A DNA stretch of 33,966 nucleotides from an uncultured Lachnospiraceae bacterium (lineage in GTDB: Bacteria; Bacillota; Clostridia; Lachnospirales; Lachnospiraceae), in contig CAJTTU010000028.1 in assembly GCA_910579325.1 (NCBI GenBank), positions 7,111-41,076 on the forward strand, in the 5' to 3' direction. Below the pieces are notes generated by a model. The model was given only the letters and a program-made list of their open reading frames with translations, had not been told where the DNA came from and searched no databases. Shown piece after piece: positions 8,736 through 16,675 of this stretch. How positions within the stretch are numbered: position 1 is the stretch's first letter; every line of letters begins with the position of its first letter. Position numbers and translations under genes: made by a program.

Positions 8736-9698
8736 ATGATATCTGGCATTTTTACACATGTATGGAACATATTGAGCGGCAGAATCGGAGAAATAACTGT
8801 TATGGCAGAAAAGGATTTGAAAAACGAACGTCTGATGAAAGCGGTCAGAGCGCTTCACACTATGATGGAAAGAGATGATCTGGAAAAATACCGGCACTCT
8901 CAGGAAAATCTGGGAAAACTGTTCGGTACGGAAAAACAGGTGCTTTATCAGAGCCTTACTGTCGGTACAATTCCGGCGGAATGGGTCAGCGTCAACCGGC
9001 GTCATATGAAAAAGTACATTATTCTTTACTGTCATGGCGGCGGTTACTTTACCGGCAATCTACAATATGCCCGGACGCTGACCACAAAACTTGCCATGTC
9101 CACCTCCATGGACGTGCTGAGTTTCAATTACCGGCTGGCGCCGGAGCATCCCTGGCCTGCGGCTCTTGAAGATGCAGAAGCCGTCTGGAATCATCTGATG
9201 TATCAGGGATATGGCAGTCGGGATATTATTGTAGCAGGAGACTCTGCCGGCGGCAATCTGGCCCTGGCGCTTACATTGAAACTAAAAGAAGAAGAAAGGC
9301 TCCTGCCGAGGGGTCTGGTTCTCATGTCTCCGTGGACTGATCTGACTTTAAGCGGAAAGTCCCACCAGAGCAAAGCAGCCGTAGATCCGGTGCTGAACCA
9401 GGCATATCTGGAAAAAGCCATTTCCTATTATGCTGAAGGCCAGGATTTGAAAAATCCGCTGATCTCTCCGCTGTTTGGAGATTTCACCGGCTTTCCGCCC
9501 GTTTATATTCAGTGCGGCCGCAATGAGATCCTGCTGAATGATTCTGTCAGCCTTTGCAGGCGTCTGTGCGCTGCCAATGTCTTATGCCGGCTGAATACCT
9601 ACAGAGGGATGTGGCATGTATTTCAGATGTCTCCTTTTAAAAACGCTTATGACGCCATGGATCAGATTGCGGAGTATGTGTTCGATATATGCAGATAA
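8736..9698 (+). CDS. Alpha/beta hydrolase, hormone-sensitive-lipase (Aes/acetyl esterase) type
   Basis: A 320-residue cytoplasmic carboxylesterase. It carries the oxyanion-hole motif HGGG (100-103), the nucleophile elbow GDSAGG with Ser170, a likely Asp269 (GRNEILLNDS) and His294 (GMWHVF), plus YRLAPEHPWPAALED typical of the HSL family. Such enzymes hydrolyse short acyl esters, for example acetyl groups on sugars. The ATG at 8736 has no clear ribosome-binding site. The in-frame ATG at 8802 has only GGAG eleven bases away, so the start is uncertain. It is transcribed alone and ends 13 bases from the 3' end of the convergent TetR gene. Its substrate cannot be read from the sequence. Confidence 0.88.
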   Translation: MISGIFTHVWNILSGRIGEITVMAEKDLKNERLMKAVRALHTMMERDDLEKYRHSQENLGKLFGTEKQVLYQSLTVGTIPAEWVSVNRRHMKKYIILYCHGGGYFTGNLQYARTLTTKLAMSTSMDVLSFNYRLAPEHPWPAALEDAEAVWNHLMYQGYGSRDIIVAGDSAGGNLALALTLKLKEEERLLPRGLVLMSPWTDLTLSGKSHQSKAAVDPVLNQAYLEKAISYYAEGQDLKNPLISPLFGDFTGFPPVYIQCGRNEILLNDSVSLCRRLCAANVLCRLNTYRGMWHVFQMSPFKNAYDAMDQIAEYVFDICR

Positions 9699-9711
9699 GC
9701 GCTGTTTAATC

Positions 9712-10398
9712 CTATTGTTTCCGCGGGCTTTCTCCCGGCTGTTTTTTTAAAATGTATATCTTCTCCATATTTTTCAGCAGCAGCCGGTTACACTCCGCCT
9801 CCCCCTGCTTCCTGCTCCTGGCATCCTGCCCGATCGCCATCTCCAGCATCCCCTTCACAATCAGCGTATTGGTCTTGCTGAAATAATCGGCGTCCTCATC
9901 CGTCAGCAGATTATAATTTGCCGCCCGTCTGAGCATCAGAAAATCCCTTTCCTGCATGTCATTGGTAAACAGCAGCGTATAAAAGTAGGCCGGATACCGC
10001 TCAGAGCCCGCCATCGGGAACAGCTCATAGTATTCCTCCAGCGCATCGGAAAACATAGTCCGGTACTGCCCCCACATCAGACGGTAATACAGATCCGGCC
10101 GCTCAAAAGCGTACCGGTTGAACAGCTTCCATCCCTCGATATACGCCTCCATCAGGTTATCATCGGCGTCCATCAGCTGGCCGTACTCTTCCATATAGTC
10201 GCTGAAAAACCGGATCGTCCCCAGAATAATCAGATATTCCAGGCTGTCAAAATGACGGTACAGCGCCGCCGGGGAGCATCCGTTCTCTCTGGCAAATTCC
10301 CGGACGGTGATTTCCGAGGCGTCTTTTTCTTCCAAGTTACGATACATCGCCATAATCAGGCGGCGCTTTGTATTATTTCCTTTTTCATAACCAGCCAT
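9712..10398 (-). CDS. TetR/AcrR-family transcriptional regulator
   Basis: The start at ATG 10396-10398 (228 residues) follows GGATGG nine bases upstream. Longer in-frame extensions would overlap the promoter at 10477-10505. The N-terminal 50 residues carry the TetR helix-turn-helix, with ITVREFARENGCSPAALYRHFDS as recognition region. The rest is an all-helical ligand-binding domain with no recognised subfamily. It is transcribed alone, upstream of the symporter terminator and convergent with the esterase gene, so its target may be itself and something outside the window. Direct repeats flanking its promoter are operator candidates. Confidence 0.85.
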   Translation of the reverse strand: MAGYEKGNNTKRRLIMAMYRNLEEKDASEITVREFARENGCSPAALYRHFDSLEYLIILGTIRFFSDYMEEYGQLMDADDNLMEAYIEGWKLFNRYAFERPDLYYRLMWGQYRTMFSDALEEYYELFPMAGSERYPAYFYTLLFTNDMQERDFLMLRRAANYNLLTDEDADYFSKTNTLIVKGMLEMAIGQDARSRKQGEAECNRLLLKNMEKIYILKKQPGESPRKQ

Positions 10399-10439
10399 AT
10401 TACTTATCCATCCAATTTTCGCAGATTTTTTCCGCAGTA

Positions 10440-10500
10440 TAAAAATATCCCTATTACAAGAATGCCAACACATAAAATACTACCCTATTTAAAAATATCC
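10440..10500. repeat. Direct repeats around the TetR promoter (operator candidates)
   Basis: TAAAAATATCC occurs at 10440-10450 and 10490-10500, and CCCTATT occurs at 10449-10455 and 10483-10489. The pairs flank the -10 element of the TetR gene. They may be binding sites of that regulator or A/T-rich coincidence. Confidence 0.4.
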
Positions 10501-10505
10501 GTCAA
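10477..10505 (-). promoter_or_regulatory. Sigma-A promoter of the TetR gene
   Basis: On the minus strand TTGACG (10500-10505) and TAGTAT (10477-10482) are separated by exactly 17 bases. The TetR start codon lies ~80 bases downstream. Confidence 0.75.
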
Positions 10506-10540
10506 GAAAATTTCAGCAGTAAAAGGAAGCAAAAGGAAGC

Positions 10541-10594
10541 AAAAAAGAGACTGATATGCCGGTTCTTGCAGTCTGCAAACCACACATATCAGTC
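10541..10594 (-). terminator. Rho-independent terminator of the MttB/MFS/SSS operon
   Basis: GACTGATATG (10549-10558) and CATATCAGTC (10585-10594) pair perfectly, and the minus strand continues TCTTTTTTGC. It lies 53 bases after the stop of the sodium symporter gene, the last of its operon. The remaining intergenic space to 10647 holds nothing else supported. Confidence 0.8.
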
Positions 10595-10647
10595 CACGGT
10601 GAATATCAGTCTTTCAGATTTCAAATGTGTTTTTAATAAACCCTTGA

Positions 10648-12093
10648 TTACGCCGCCTTCTCCGCCTTCCACGTCTGATTATGATAAAAGAAATTCGGTA
10701 TCACCGTACCCGCCACCGTTATCACAATCGCCGGGATCACGCCTCCGCCGAATATGGCTTTCAGCGGCGAAACCAGTTCAAAGGCCAGAGCCGTCACCAG
10801 CCCGCAGGTTACGCCGACCCTTCCTGCGTTTACGCTGAGACGGGAACGGAAGGCTTCTGATTTTCTGTCGCGGTAAAGGAGCCCCACCACAAACATGGGA
10901 ATCAGCACGCCGCCGCAGACCGTATAGCCGTAAGTTCCGAGGGCATAGATAAATTCACCCATAAGGCTGGCCGCCAGCGCCACAACGCCTGCCACAAAGG
11001 TGGCGATCTTTGCGTATTTGACACTGACCTTTCCCGGCAGCTTTCCTTCCGGGTCAATAATATCAGATACAACGTTCGCCGCAGCACAGTTTAAATGGGT
11101 ATCTGCACAGGACATACAGGCTGCCAGCACGCTTTCCGCCAGGATAATGCCGCAGATCCGGGGCATTTTATTTAATATCATCCACACCAGCGCCCGGTCG
11201 CCCGCGTCCACATATATCAAGGAAGAGATGCCGATGGAGATCATCAGAAACACCAGGATGATGTTCATGAAGAAGGTAACGCCGTAGGCTCTCTTTGCCG
11301 ACTGCACATCCTTGGCCGCAAAAGCCCGGTTCCAGAAAATCGGATTGGATATGGCTCCCACCAGCCCTGTCAGGAAGCTGGTGGCGATGGCAAATGGCGA
11401 TTCCACGAACAGATCCCATTTGGAGGGATCCACCGCCATAATGCCTTCCCGCAGAAATCCAAAATCAAAATGGAAGGACTGCAGGCCGAACCAGATCACC
11501 ATAGCCGCAAAGATCATCTGCATCGTCCCATGGATGGCGTCCGCATAGATCACAGCCGTCAACCCGCCGCTCACCGTATAAAAGATAAACACTGCGCCGC
11601 AGATCAGGCAGGCCACACGGTAATCGATGCCGAACACCTGCTCTAACACATAGGACACCCCCATAATCTGCGCGCCCGGCCAGACCACATTTGGCATCAG
11701 CGCGGCGATTCCGCCCACACGGCGGATATACCGGTCGCCGCCGAACAGATAGCCGGACACGAAATGGGGCATACTCAGATATTTAAACCGGGCCAGATAA
11801 GGCGCCAGCAGATATCCCATAATGATCCCGCCTAAAAAGCCTTCCCCCAGCCACAGCCAGTAGGCGCTGATCCCTTCCATGGCTCCCCGGCCGGCCTGCC
11901 CGATAAAATTGCCGGAGCCGCTGAAAGATGCCCATGCGGTCAGAAATAATAATACTACCCCTGTCTTTTTTCCGCCGATAAAATAGTCGTCCGCATCGGC
12001 GGCGCTTCCCTTTGTCCGTATGCCGATGATAATACATACTGCCAGGTCGATTAGTACCAATATGGCTGAAATGATAACATCTATGCTGTTCAT
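10648..12093 (-). CDS. Sodium:solute symporter (SSS family)
   Basis: A 481-residue integral membrane protein with about 13 hydrophobic helices. Typical SSS features include DYFIGGKKTGVVLLFLTAWA near residues 36-55, GSGNFIGQAGRGAMEG (SGNF/GxxG region of helix 2) and a GGLTAVIYADAIHGTMQ stretch matching the family signature between helices 5 and 6. Members couple sodium entry to uptake of sugars, polyols, amino or carboxylic acids, or betaines. The start at ATG 12091-12093 has GAGGGGGG upstream. It is the last gene of the TIM-barrel/MttB/MFS/SSS operon, 35 bases after the MFS gene. Context suggests import of a substrate for the methyltransferase or sugar enzymes, but specificity is not visible. 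Confidence 0.9.
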   Translation of the reverse strand: MNSIDVIISAILVLIDLAVCIIIGIRTKGSAADADDYFIGGKKTGVVLLFLTAWASFSGSGNFIGQAGRGAMEGISAYWLWLGEGFLGGIIMGYLLAPYLARFKYLSMPHFVSGYLFGGDRYIRRVGGIAALMPNVVWPGAQIMGVSYVLEQVFGIDYRVACLICGAVFIFYTVSGGLTAVIYADAIHGTMQMIFAAMVIWFGLQSFHFDFGFLREGIMAVDPSKWDLFVESPFAIATSFLTGLVGAISNPIFWNRAFAAKDVQSAKRAYGVTFFMNIILVFLMISIGISSLIYVDAGDRALVWMILNKMPRICGIILAESVLAACMSCADTHLNCAAANVVSDIIDPEGKLPGKVSVKYAKIATFVAGVVALAASLMGEFIYALGTYGYTVCGGVLIPMFVVGLLYRDRKSEAFRSRLSVNAGRVGVTCGLVTALAFELVSPLKAIFGGGVIPAIVITVAGTVIPNFFYHNQTWKAEKAA

Positions 12094-12128
12094 AACATCC
12101 CCCCTCGTCTCTTATGGAACAGCCGGCT

Positions 12129-13442
12129 TTATCGCAGAGCTTCCCGTTTCTCAATCTTTTTTGAATACCGGTAAGTGACAAAAGCCACGATCACGCCCAG
12201 TACGCCGCAGGCGATGGTGTAGTACCAGATATAGTCATAGCCCACATTGCCGTTGGCATCCAGCCAGCCCCCGGCCAGCTTCGCGAAATATACGTCCGGC
12301 AGGTAACAGAGCATGGAAATAATGCCTGTGGAAACGCCGGTCAGATGAAGAGGGATACCCACCTCGCCCAGCGTGGCAAAGTAGATCCCGCGCATACCGG
12401 AATAGACGATAGCAAAGGCAAAGGATACCGCAATACAGAGCACCACCGCGCTCTTGGTGAAAATCAGCGCCGCGCACAGCACCGAGGCAATGGCCAGATA
12501 AATGCCAAGCGTCTTGGATTTATTGCCCACCTTATCGGAGATAAACCCGATGCAGAAGGTCATAACCGCCGCGATAATATAGTTGCGCAGGATGGCGAAA
12601 AAGCTGGCCTGCGTAGCCGAAATGCCCAGTACGTTTACCGTGTAGGCGCCCAGATACCCGTTTCCTGCCGAGGTAAAGGAGAAGCAGAAGAAAATCAATG
12701 CGGAAATCAGCCAGGTTCCCGGCATTTTTAATACGGTAATCACATTTCCCATGCTGAAAGCCGCCTGGCTTTCAGCATCGCTCTCGCCTTCCTCCGCTCC
12801 GGCCACATCATTGGGCAGGAAGAAGAATAATAAAAGGGCAAAGATGAAAAACAGCGCACCGCTGACCATTAACAGCATCCTCCACTGCTGTCCCACCAGC
12901 TGGGGATCCAGTTCCCCGCTGGGAAGCACGGCTTTGCCCAGCAGGCCGACGCCCACAAAACCGATCAGCGTGCCGAAAATGCCCCTGACAAACTCGGAGG
13001 TGGAAAACATACGTCCCTGCTCCTTCGCGTTGCCCATCTTACGGGTCAGCTTCAGGTAAGCAGACCAGATCATAAAGCTGGTTCCCACACCGTACAGGAT
13101 ATGGATAATGATAATGGACACTTTGCCCGGCACCATGCCGAACCAGAAGGAGCAGACGCCCATCAGCACGCCGCCCAGGATCAGAAGCCATTTTTCCTTG
13201 AATTTGTCGGCCAGGATACCGCCGAAGGGATACCCCAGCATGGACACCACGCCGAATGCCAGTCCGAAATCGCCGATAAACTCATTTACCTCAGTAGCAG
13301 GCACGATGGCCTTGTACTGGGTAAACAGGATACACATCTGATCATAATAGCTGTACCGCAAAAAAGGCACATATACCATAACGCCCGCCATCAGCGCACA
13401 CAGCGCCACAATGACCCATCGTTTACTACCCGTTATTTTCAT
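12129..13442 (-). CDS. Major facilitator superfamily transporter (UhpT/GlpT-like)
   Basis: A 437-residue protein with 12 predicted helices in two halves. The loop between helices 2 and 3 has GYPFGGILADKFKEKWLLILGG, matching the MFS motif G-x3-D-x2-[RK]; a second copy is FISDKVGNKSK. Helix distribution resembles the organophosphate/sugar-acid side of the superfamily, but no substrate residues could be assigned. The start at ATG 13440-13442 has AGGAGG ideally spaced. Its leader holds a variant of the recurrent intercistronic motif (13460-13474). It is third in the operon, between the MttB-family methyltransferase and the SSS symporter, which puts two secondary carriers in one unit. Confidence 0.88.
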   Translation of the reverse strand: MKITGSKRWVIVALCALMAGVMVYVPFLRYSYYDQMCILFTQYKAIVPATEVNEFIGDFGLAFGVVSMLGYPFGGILADKFKEKWLLILGGVLMGVCSFWFGMVPGKVSIIIIHILYGVGTSFMIWSAYLKLTRKMGNAKEQGRMFSTSEFVRGIFGTLIGFVGVGLLGKAVLPSGELDPQLVGQQWRMLLMVSGALFFIFALLLFFFLPNDVAGAEEGESDAESQAAFSMGNVITVLKMPGTWLISALIFFCFSFTSAGNGYLGAYTVNVLGISATQASFFAILRNYIIAAVMTFCIGFISDKVGNKSKTLGIYLAIASVLCAALIFTKSAVVLCIAVSFAFAIVYSGMRGIYFATLGEVGIPLHLTGVSTGIISMLCYLPDVYFAKLAGGWLDANGNVGYDYIWYYTIACGVLGVIVAFVTYRYSKKIEKREALR

Positions 13443-13459
13443 ACTCGTCCTCCTATTCC

Positions 13460-13474
13460 AGTTTCGCGACTCCC
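13460..13474 (-). repeat. Intercistronic motif, variant copy (GGGAGTCGCGAAACT)
   Basis: On the minus strand the variant lies between the MttB-family stop and the MFS start and is followed directly by GGAATAGGAGG, the ribosome-binding site. Compared with the consensus GGGAGTTGCGGAACT it has two changes, in the stem and loop. Confidence 0.7.
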
Positions 13475-13475
13475 G

Positions 13476-14861
13476 CTACAGTCTCGCTCCGTTTCTCTCC
13501 AGCACTTCTTTTACCCGTGCCATGGCATCCGCATCTGTTTCCGGCTTGTTACTATCGTATTCCTTCAGCAGCTTGGCCATCTCTTTGTCGATACTTTCCT
13601 TAAAATAATCCTCGCCCTTCGCGTTCCGGGAGCCTACCCGGGGAGAATACAGGGTGTCGAAATTATCCAGGGTGTAATCGGAAGTGACGAAGCTGCCGTC
13701 ATGGCCGATTTCCTTGATTTCTTCCAGATTCAGTGTCTCCTCATTAACCTCGATAGGCGTGAACGCCCTTTTCACCTGGCGGATAATCTCAAAATCGATC
13801 ACCATCTTCTCAAAAGATGTGGCGTTTACGCTGTCCATTACGCCGCCGGCTTCCATAATCAGGTTGATGCCGTGACGGTATGCGCTGGAGAATGTCAGCA
13901 TGGACTCATACCCTGCCTGGCAGTTGACCACCGGCGCGTCGGTCTGGCAGCCGCCGCCTCTTGAGGGCAGGCCGTAGAACTGAGCCAGGTTTGCCCCGAA
14001 GCCCTGCATCAGCGTTCCCTCCGGCGCGGCACAGGCAAAAGTGATGCCGCCTCTCATATCCGCCGCCGTAGACTGTACGCCGAATACCACCGGCGTACCG
14101 GGACGGATCATTTGAGCCAGCACGATGCCCGCCAGGCTCTCGGCCGCGCCGCTGGCCAGGGTTCCCGCCATGGAAAGGGAGCCGGTAGCGCCAAGCATAG
14201 CGGCCGGACAGAGAATAGCGGCCTGCCCGTACTCAGCCAGAAGCATCAGGCAGTCCAGCATCCGCTCATCCAGGGACAGCGGGGAAACCGTATTGATCAG
14301 CGCAATCATTCTGGGCTTTTCGATCATAGCCTCTTTTCCGCCGAACAATTCGCAGCCTGCCTCCAGAATCAGTTCCATCTCTTCCTTCAAGCCCGTGGGA
14401 AGCATAATGGCCTTTTCAGAATGGGTCAGCGTGGCATAGAACATCTCCATAGCAGCCGCATTCTCCGGCACGTCGCTGGGCTGGATCATAATCCCCCCGT
14501 TAATCGTATAATTTTCACTGGCCTCAACCAGCTTTAAGCATTTGATATAATCCTCCATGGTACCCCGGCGGCGCAGCCCGTCCCACTCGTCGATAAAAGC
14601 GCATCCGTAGGTAGGGGCGGGATTGATATGGCCGTCGCCGATTACCGTATCGTATTTAGGGTTTCTCGCATAAAGGGTGAAGGATGAAGGGGCTTTTTGT
14701 ACCCAGTGCATCACCTGCTCCTCGGTGAAAAACGCAGTGTTGCCCTCCACTCTGATGCCGTTATTTTTCAAAATCTCCACCGCTTTTTCATTGTGGATTC
14801 TAACGCCCACCTCCTGCATAATCTCCATAGCTGCCTGATGTATCATCTGTTCTCTTGACAT
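13476..14861 (-). CDS. MttB-superfamily corrinoid methyltransferase (non-pyrrolysine)
   Basis: A 461-residue TIM-barrel protein of the trimethylamine methyltransferase superfamily, recognised over its full length (MHWVQKAPSSFTLYARNP, YTINGGIMIQPSDVP, SRGGGCQTDAPVVNCQAGYE). Members move a methyl group from quaternary or tertiary amines such as glycine betaine, carnitine or proline betaine to a corrinoid protein. There is no in-frame TAG before the natural end, so this is one of the common members without pyrrolysine; these need not use trimethylamine. The ATG at 14859-14861 has AGGAGG upstream. It follows the TIM-barrel isomerase gene and precedes two transporters. No corrinoid-binding partner gene is in the window, which is unusual. 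The true methyl donor is unknown. Confidence 0.9.
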   Translation of the reverse strand: MSREQMIHQAAMEIMQEVGVRIHNEKAVEILKNNGIRVEGNTAFFTEEQVMHWVQKAPSSFTLYARNPKYDTVIGDGHINPAPTYGCAFIDEWDGLRRRGTMEDYIKCLKLVEASENYTINGGIMIQPSDVPENAAAMEMFYATLTHSEKAIMLPTGLKEEMELILEAGCELFGGKEAMIEKPRMIALINTVSPLSLDERMLDCLMLLAEYGQAAILCPAAMLGATGSLSMAGTLASGAAESLAGIVLAQMIRPGTPVVFGVQSTAADMRGGITFACAAPEGTLMQGFGANLAQFYGLPSRGGGCQTDAPVVNCQAGYESMLTFSSAYRHGINLIMEAGGVMDSVNATSFEKMVIDFEIIRQVKRAFTPIEVNEETLNLEEIKEIGHDGSFVTSDYTLDNFDTLYSPRVGSRNAKGEDYFKESIDKEMAKLLKEYDSNKPETDADAMARVKEVLERNGARL

Positions 14862-14880
14862 GTTACCATCCTCCTATTCC

Positions 14881-14895
14881 AGTTCCGCAACTCCC
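14881..14895 (-). repeat. Intercistronic motif copy (GGGAGTTGCGGAACT)
   Basis: A perfect copy on the minus strand, followed by GGAATAGGAGG, the ribosome-binding site of the MttB-family gene. AGTT and AACT can pair around a GCGG loop. The upstream sequence 14896-14982 also holds short G/C-rich inverted repeats (CTCCCA/TGGGAG), but no gene. Confidence 0.8.
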
Positions 14896-14982
14896 CTCCC
14901 ATGCCCCCTGAACTGGGAGAATTTCCAGCCACTTCAGTGTCTGTAAATCCTCCCGGGCATGTCCGGTACGTTGCTGTTTTTC

Positions 14983-14997
14983 AGTTCCGCAACTCCC
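14983..14997 (-). repeat. Intercistronic motif copy lacking a following Shine-Dalgarno
   Basis: A perfect copy of GGGAGTTGCGGAACT on the minus strand, six bases after the TIM-barrel stop codon. It is followed by GAAAAACAGCAACG, not by a ribosome-binding site. It is the second copy within one 142-base gap. Confidence 0.8.
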
Positions 14998-15003
14998 TGT
15001 TTT

Positions 15004-15942
15004 TTATCTGTTCCTTACGCCCAGTTTCAGCACGTCCCGCAGATAGCGTACGCTTTCCTCGCAGGCCGCAAGTTCCCTGGCTCTTGCCTCCTCAATCGGC
15101 TCTTCCATACTTTTAAAAGCGATCTCATTTTCAAAAATGATTTTATCCATCGGGGACTTCTCCCGGATCTGTGCCACCATCTTCGGGCAGTCCATGGAGC
15201 CCTGGCCGTGGGGAGCGCCGATATCGTGAACGCCCAGCGGGTCAACTACAATAATGTCGTCGCTGAAATGACAGCAATATGCTTTGGGCAGCATCTTCTC
15301 CATCACGTCGTAAGGGTTCTCAATCACCTGCAGCGGGTTCATGGTGTCCACACAGGTTCCGATCAGCGGATGGTTTAATCTGTTCACGATCCACAGAATC
15401 TCGTCTGCAAAAGTATCCGTATGGTTCTCGATTGCGATCTGCATGCCGTATTCCTCGATCATCGGTATCGCTGCCTTAAACTGGTCGTACCGGTCGGCCA
15501 TCTGGCGCATCACCTCCGGATGCATGCAGGAGCCGTACAGCTCTCTGGGGCGGAGGATATCAAGGCTGAACTTCACCAGCTCCGCATCCAAGTCATGGCC
15601 GATTTTCAGGGCTTCCTCCACCGTGCAGTTTACCCGGGAATCGCTGCCTGCGTGAAAAGAGGAATTAAACTCCAGGAATAAGTCGTGGTCTTTTGCGGCC
15701 TGAGCCACTTTTTTCAGGTTTTCCGTTGAAAACGGGTCTTTTTCGGCAGTGGTCAGCAGATCCACCTTTGTAATCTGAAGTCCGTCCAGCTCCCATTTCT
15801 CAGCCCTGTCCATCAGCTCATACAGAGACATGGTCTGCTCAAAATAATAATCCTTGCCGAATCCCCAGCTCTCTCCCAGTCCGAAAAAGTGCAATGTGTA
15901 GGTGTGCATACCCAGCCTGAGCGGCCTGTTTTTGTCTGCCAT
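15004..15942 (-). CDS. Sugar phosphate isomerase/epimerase-like TIM barrel
   Basis: A 312-residue protein of the xylose-isomerase-like (AP endonuclease family 2) fold. Metal-ligand strands are visible: LFLEFNSSFH, MQIAIENHTDTF, GTCVDTMNPL, AYCCHFSDD and IIFENEIAF, supplying Glu, Glu, Asp, His and Glu. Relatives include IolE, IolI, D-psicose 3-epimerase and many uncharacterised epimerases. The ATG at 15940-15942 has AGGAGG upstream. It is the first gene after the operator-flanked promoter at 16000-16052, leading the unit that also encodes the MttB-family enzyme and two carriers. A role in isomerising or dehydrating an oxidised sugar or polyol is likely; the reaction cannot be fixed. Confidence 0.85.
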   Translation of the reverse strand: MADKNRPLRLGMHTYTLHFFGLGESWGFGKDYYFEQTMSLYELMDRAEKWELDGLQITKVDLLTTAEKDPFSTENLKKVAQAAKDHDLFLEFNSSFHAGSDSRVNCTVEEALKIGHDLDAELVKFSLDILRPRELYGSCMHPEVMRQMADRYDQFKAAIPMIEEYGMQIAIENHTDTFADEILWIVNRLNHPLIGTCVDTMNPLQVIENPYDVMEKMLPKAYCCHFSDDIIVVDPLGVHDIGAPHGQGSMDCPKMVAQIREKSPMDKIIFENEIAFKSMEEPIEEARARELAACEESVRYLRDVLKLGVRNR

Positions 15943-15999
15943 TTTATACTCCTCCTGTCCGTTAAAATTTTACTGCTGCCATTTCTTTTGTGTTGAATT

Positions 16000-16015
16000 T
16001 GTAAACACGTTTACT
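16000..16015. promoter_or_regulatory. LacI-family operator A
   Basis: Half-sites GTAAAC and GTTTAC are separated by two bases (TGTAAACACGTTTACT). It lies at about the predicted transcription start of the TIM-barrel operon, a typical repressor position. Confidence 0.7.
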
Positions 16016-16023
16016 TTTTATAT

Positions 16024-16052
16024 ATTGTAAACACGTTCACAAATTAAGTCAA
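16024..16052 (-). promoter_or_regulatory. Promoter of the TIM-barrel/MttB/MFS/SSS operon
   Basis: On the minus strand TTGACT (16047-16052) and TACAAT (16024-16029) are separated by 17 bases. Operator B fills the spacer and operator A covers the start site. The leader is about 75 bases. Confidence 0.8.
16026..16043. promoter_or_regulatory. LacI-family operator B
   Basis: TTGTAAAC (16026-16033) and GTTCACAA (16036-16043) form an imperfect palindrome (7 of 8 positions) around the same two-base AC centre as operator A. It lies in the promoter spacer, so binding should block RNA polymerase. The centres of A and B are 27 bases apart. Confidence 0.7.
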
Positions 16053-16134
16053 GAGGTTTCTGCATACTTATTATTTTTTGTGAAACTTGCAATGAACAGA
16101 ACGGAAGAAATGCCAAAAAATTTATGTAAAAGTA

Positions 16135-16182
16135 TTAAAAACCGTCGTTCAACGGATTTTCTGCATCCGTAAAACGACGGTT
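16135..16182 (-). terminator. Rho-independent terminator ending the sugar catabolic operon
   Basis: The outer stem AACCGTCGTT (16140-16149) / AACGACGGTT (16173-16182) and inner stem ACGGAT (16152-16157) / ATCCGT (16165-16170) make a long hairpin. On the minus strand it is followed by TTTAATACTTTTA. It lies 30 bases after the VOC gene and separates the two main operons. Confidence 0.85.
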
Positions 16183-16212
16183 CCCTGTTCCAATATTTTT
16201 CATCCTTTATCT

Positions 16213-16602
16213 TTACAAAATCTGGCTGAACTCCACCCGCTCCCTGTCCGGCCCTTCCACGATGAAAAAGCGGACGCCCTTCTCCCAGAAAGGCAGAAAC
16301 TGAACCGGCTCCAGTATATGCAGCCCATTTTCCCTGGCCAGCTGATAAGCTGCTTCAATATCCGTGACGCCGATCGCGAAATGGTTAATAGCTCCGTCCT
16401 TTCCCGCCGGACTGTCACATTCATAAATTTCCAGAACCAGATCGCCCAGCTTTAAAAAAGCCACCTGCTCCCCGGTTTCCGGATGCTTTGTCAGCAGCTC
16501 CTGCCGAAATCCAATCTCCTGATAAAAAGCAATGCTTTTTCCCAGATCCCCCGTGGGAATCCCAATATGCTGCAAGCCTTCGGCCAACGCTGAAAAATCC
16601 AT
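16213..16602 (-). CDS. VOC-superfamily protein (glyoxalase/methylmalonyl-CoA epimerase-like)
   Basis: About 129 residues from ATG 16600-16602, chosen because GAGG lies five bases upstream; an adjacent upstream ATG would be too close to it. The fold is shown by LQHIGIPTGDLGKSIAFYQEIGF at the N-terminus and INHFAIGVTDIEAAYQLARENG in the second half, ending RFFIVEGPDRERVEFSQIL. The His of LQHIGI, the Glu of LVLEIYE, the His of INHFAI and the Glu of RVEFSQ are at metal-ligand positions, as in glyoxalase I or epimerases. It is last before the terminator in the sugar operon, 73 bases after the polyol dehydrogenase gene. It could epimerise or detoxify a pathway intermediate; the substrate is unknown. 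Confidence 0.82.
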   Translation of the reverse strand: MDFSALAEGLQHIGIPTGDLGKSIAFYQEIGFRQELLTKHPETGEQVAFLKLGDLVLEIYECDSPAGKDGAINHFAIGVTDIEAAYQLARENGLHILEPVQFLPFWEKGVRFFIVEGPDRERVEFSQIL

Positions 16603-16675
16603 CATTTCCTCTTTTCTGACACAAGTCCTTCTCAAACCGGGCAATATCCAATAAGCCGATTCCTTTGTGTCCTGT

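Noticed and set aside
13476..13478. The MttB-family gene ends with TAG, and the frame stays open into the MFS gene, suggesting pyrrolysine read-through
   Set aside because: In MttB the pyrrolysine codon is internal, not at the end. This protein is already full length for a non-pyrrolysine member, and the MFS gene has its own ATG and AGGAGG.
14862..15003. Possible cobalamin riboswitch before the MttB-family gene
   Set aside because: No B12-box-like sequence was seen, and the gap is too short for the full riboswitch.
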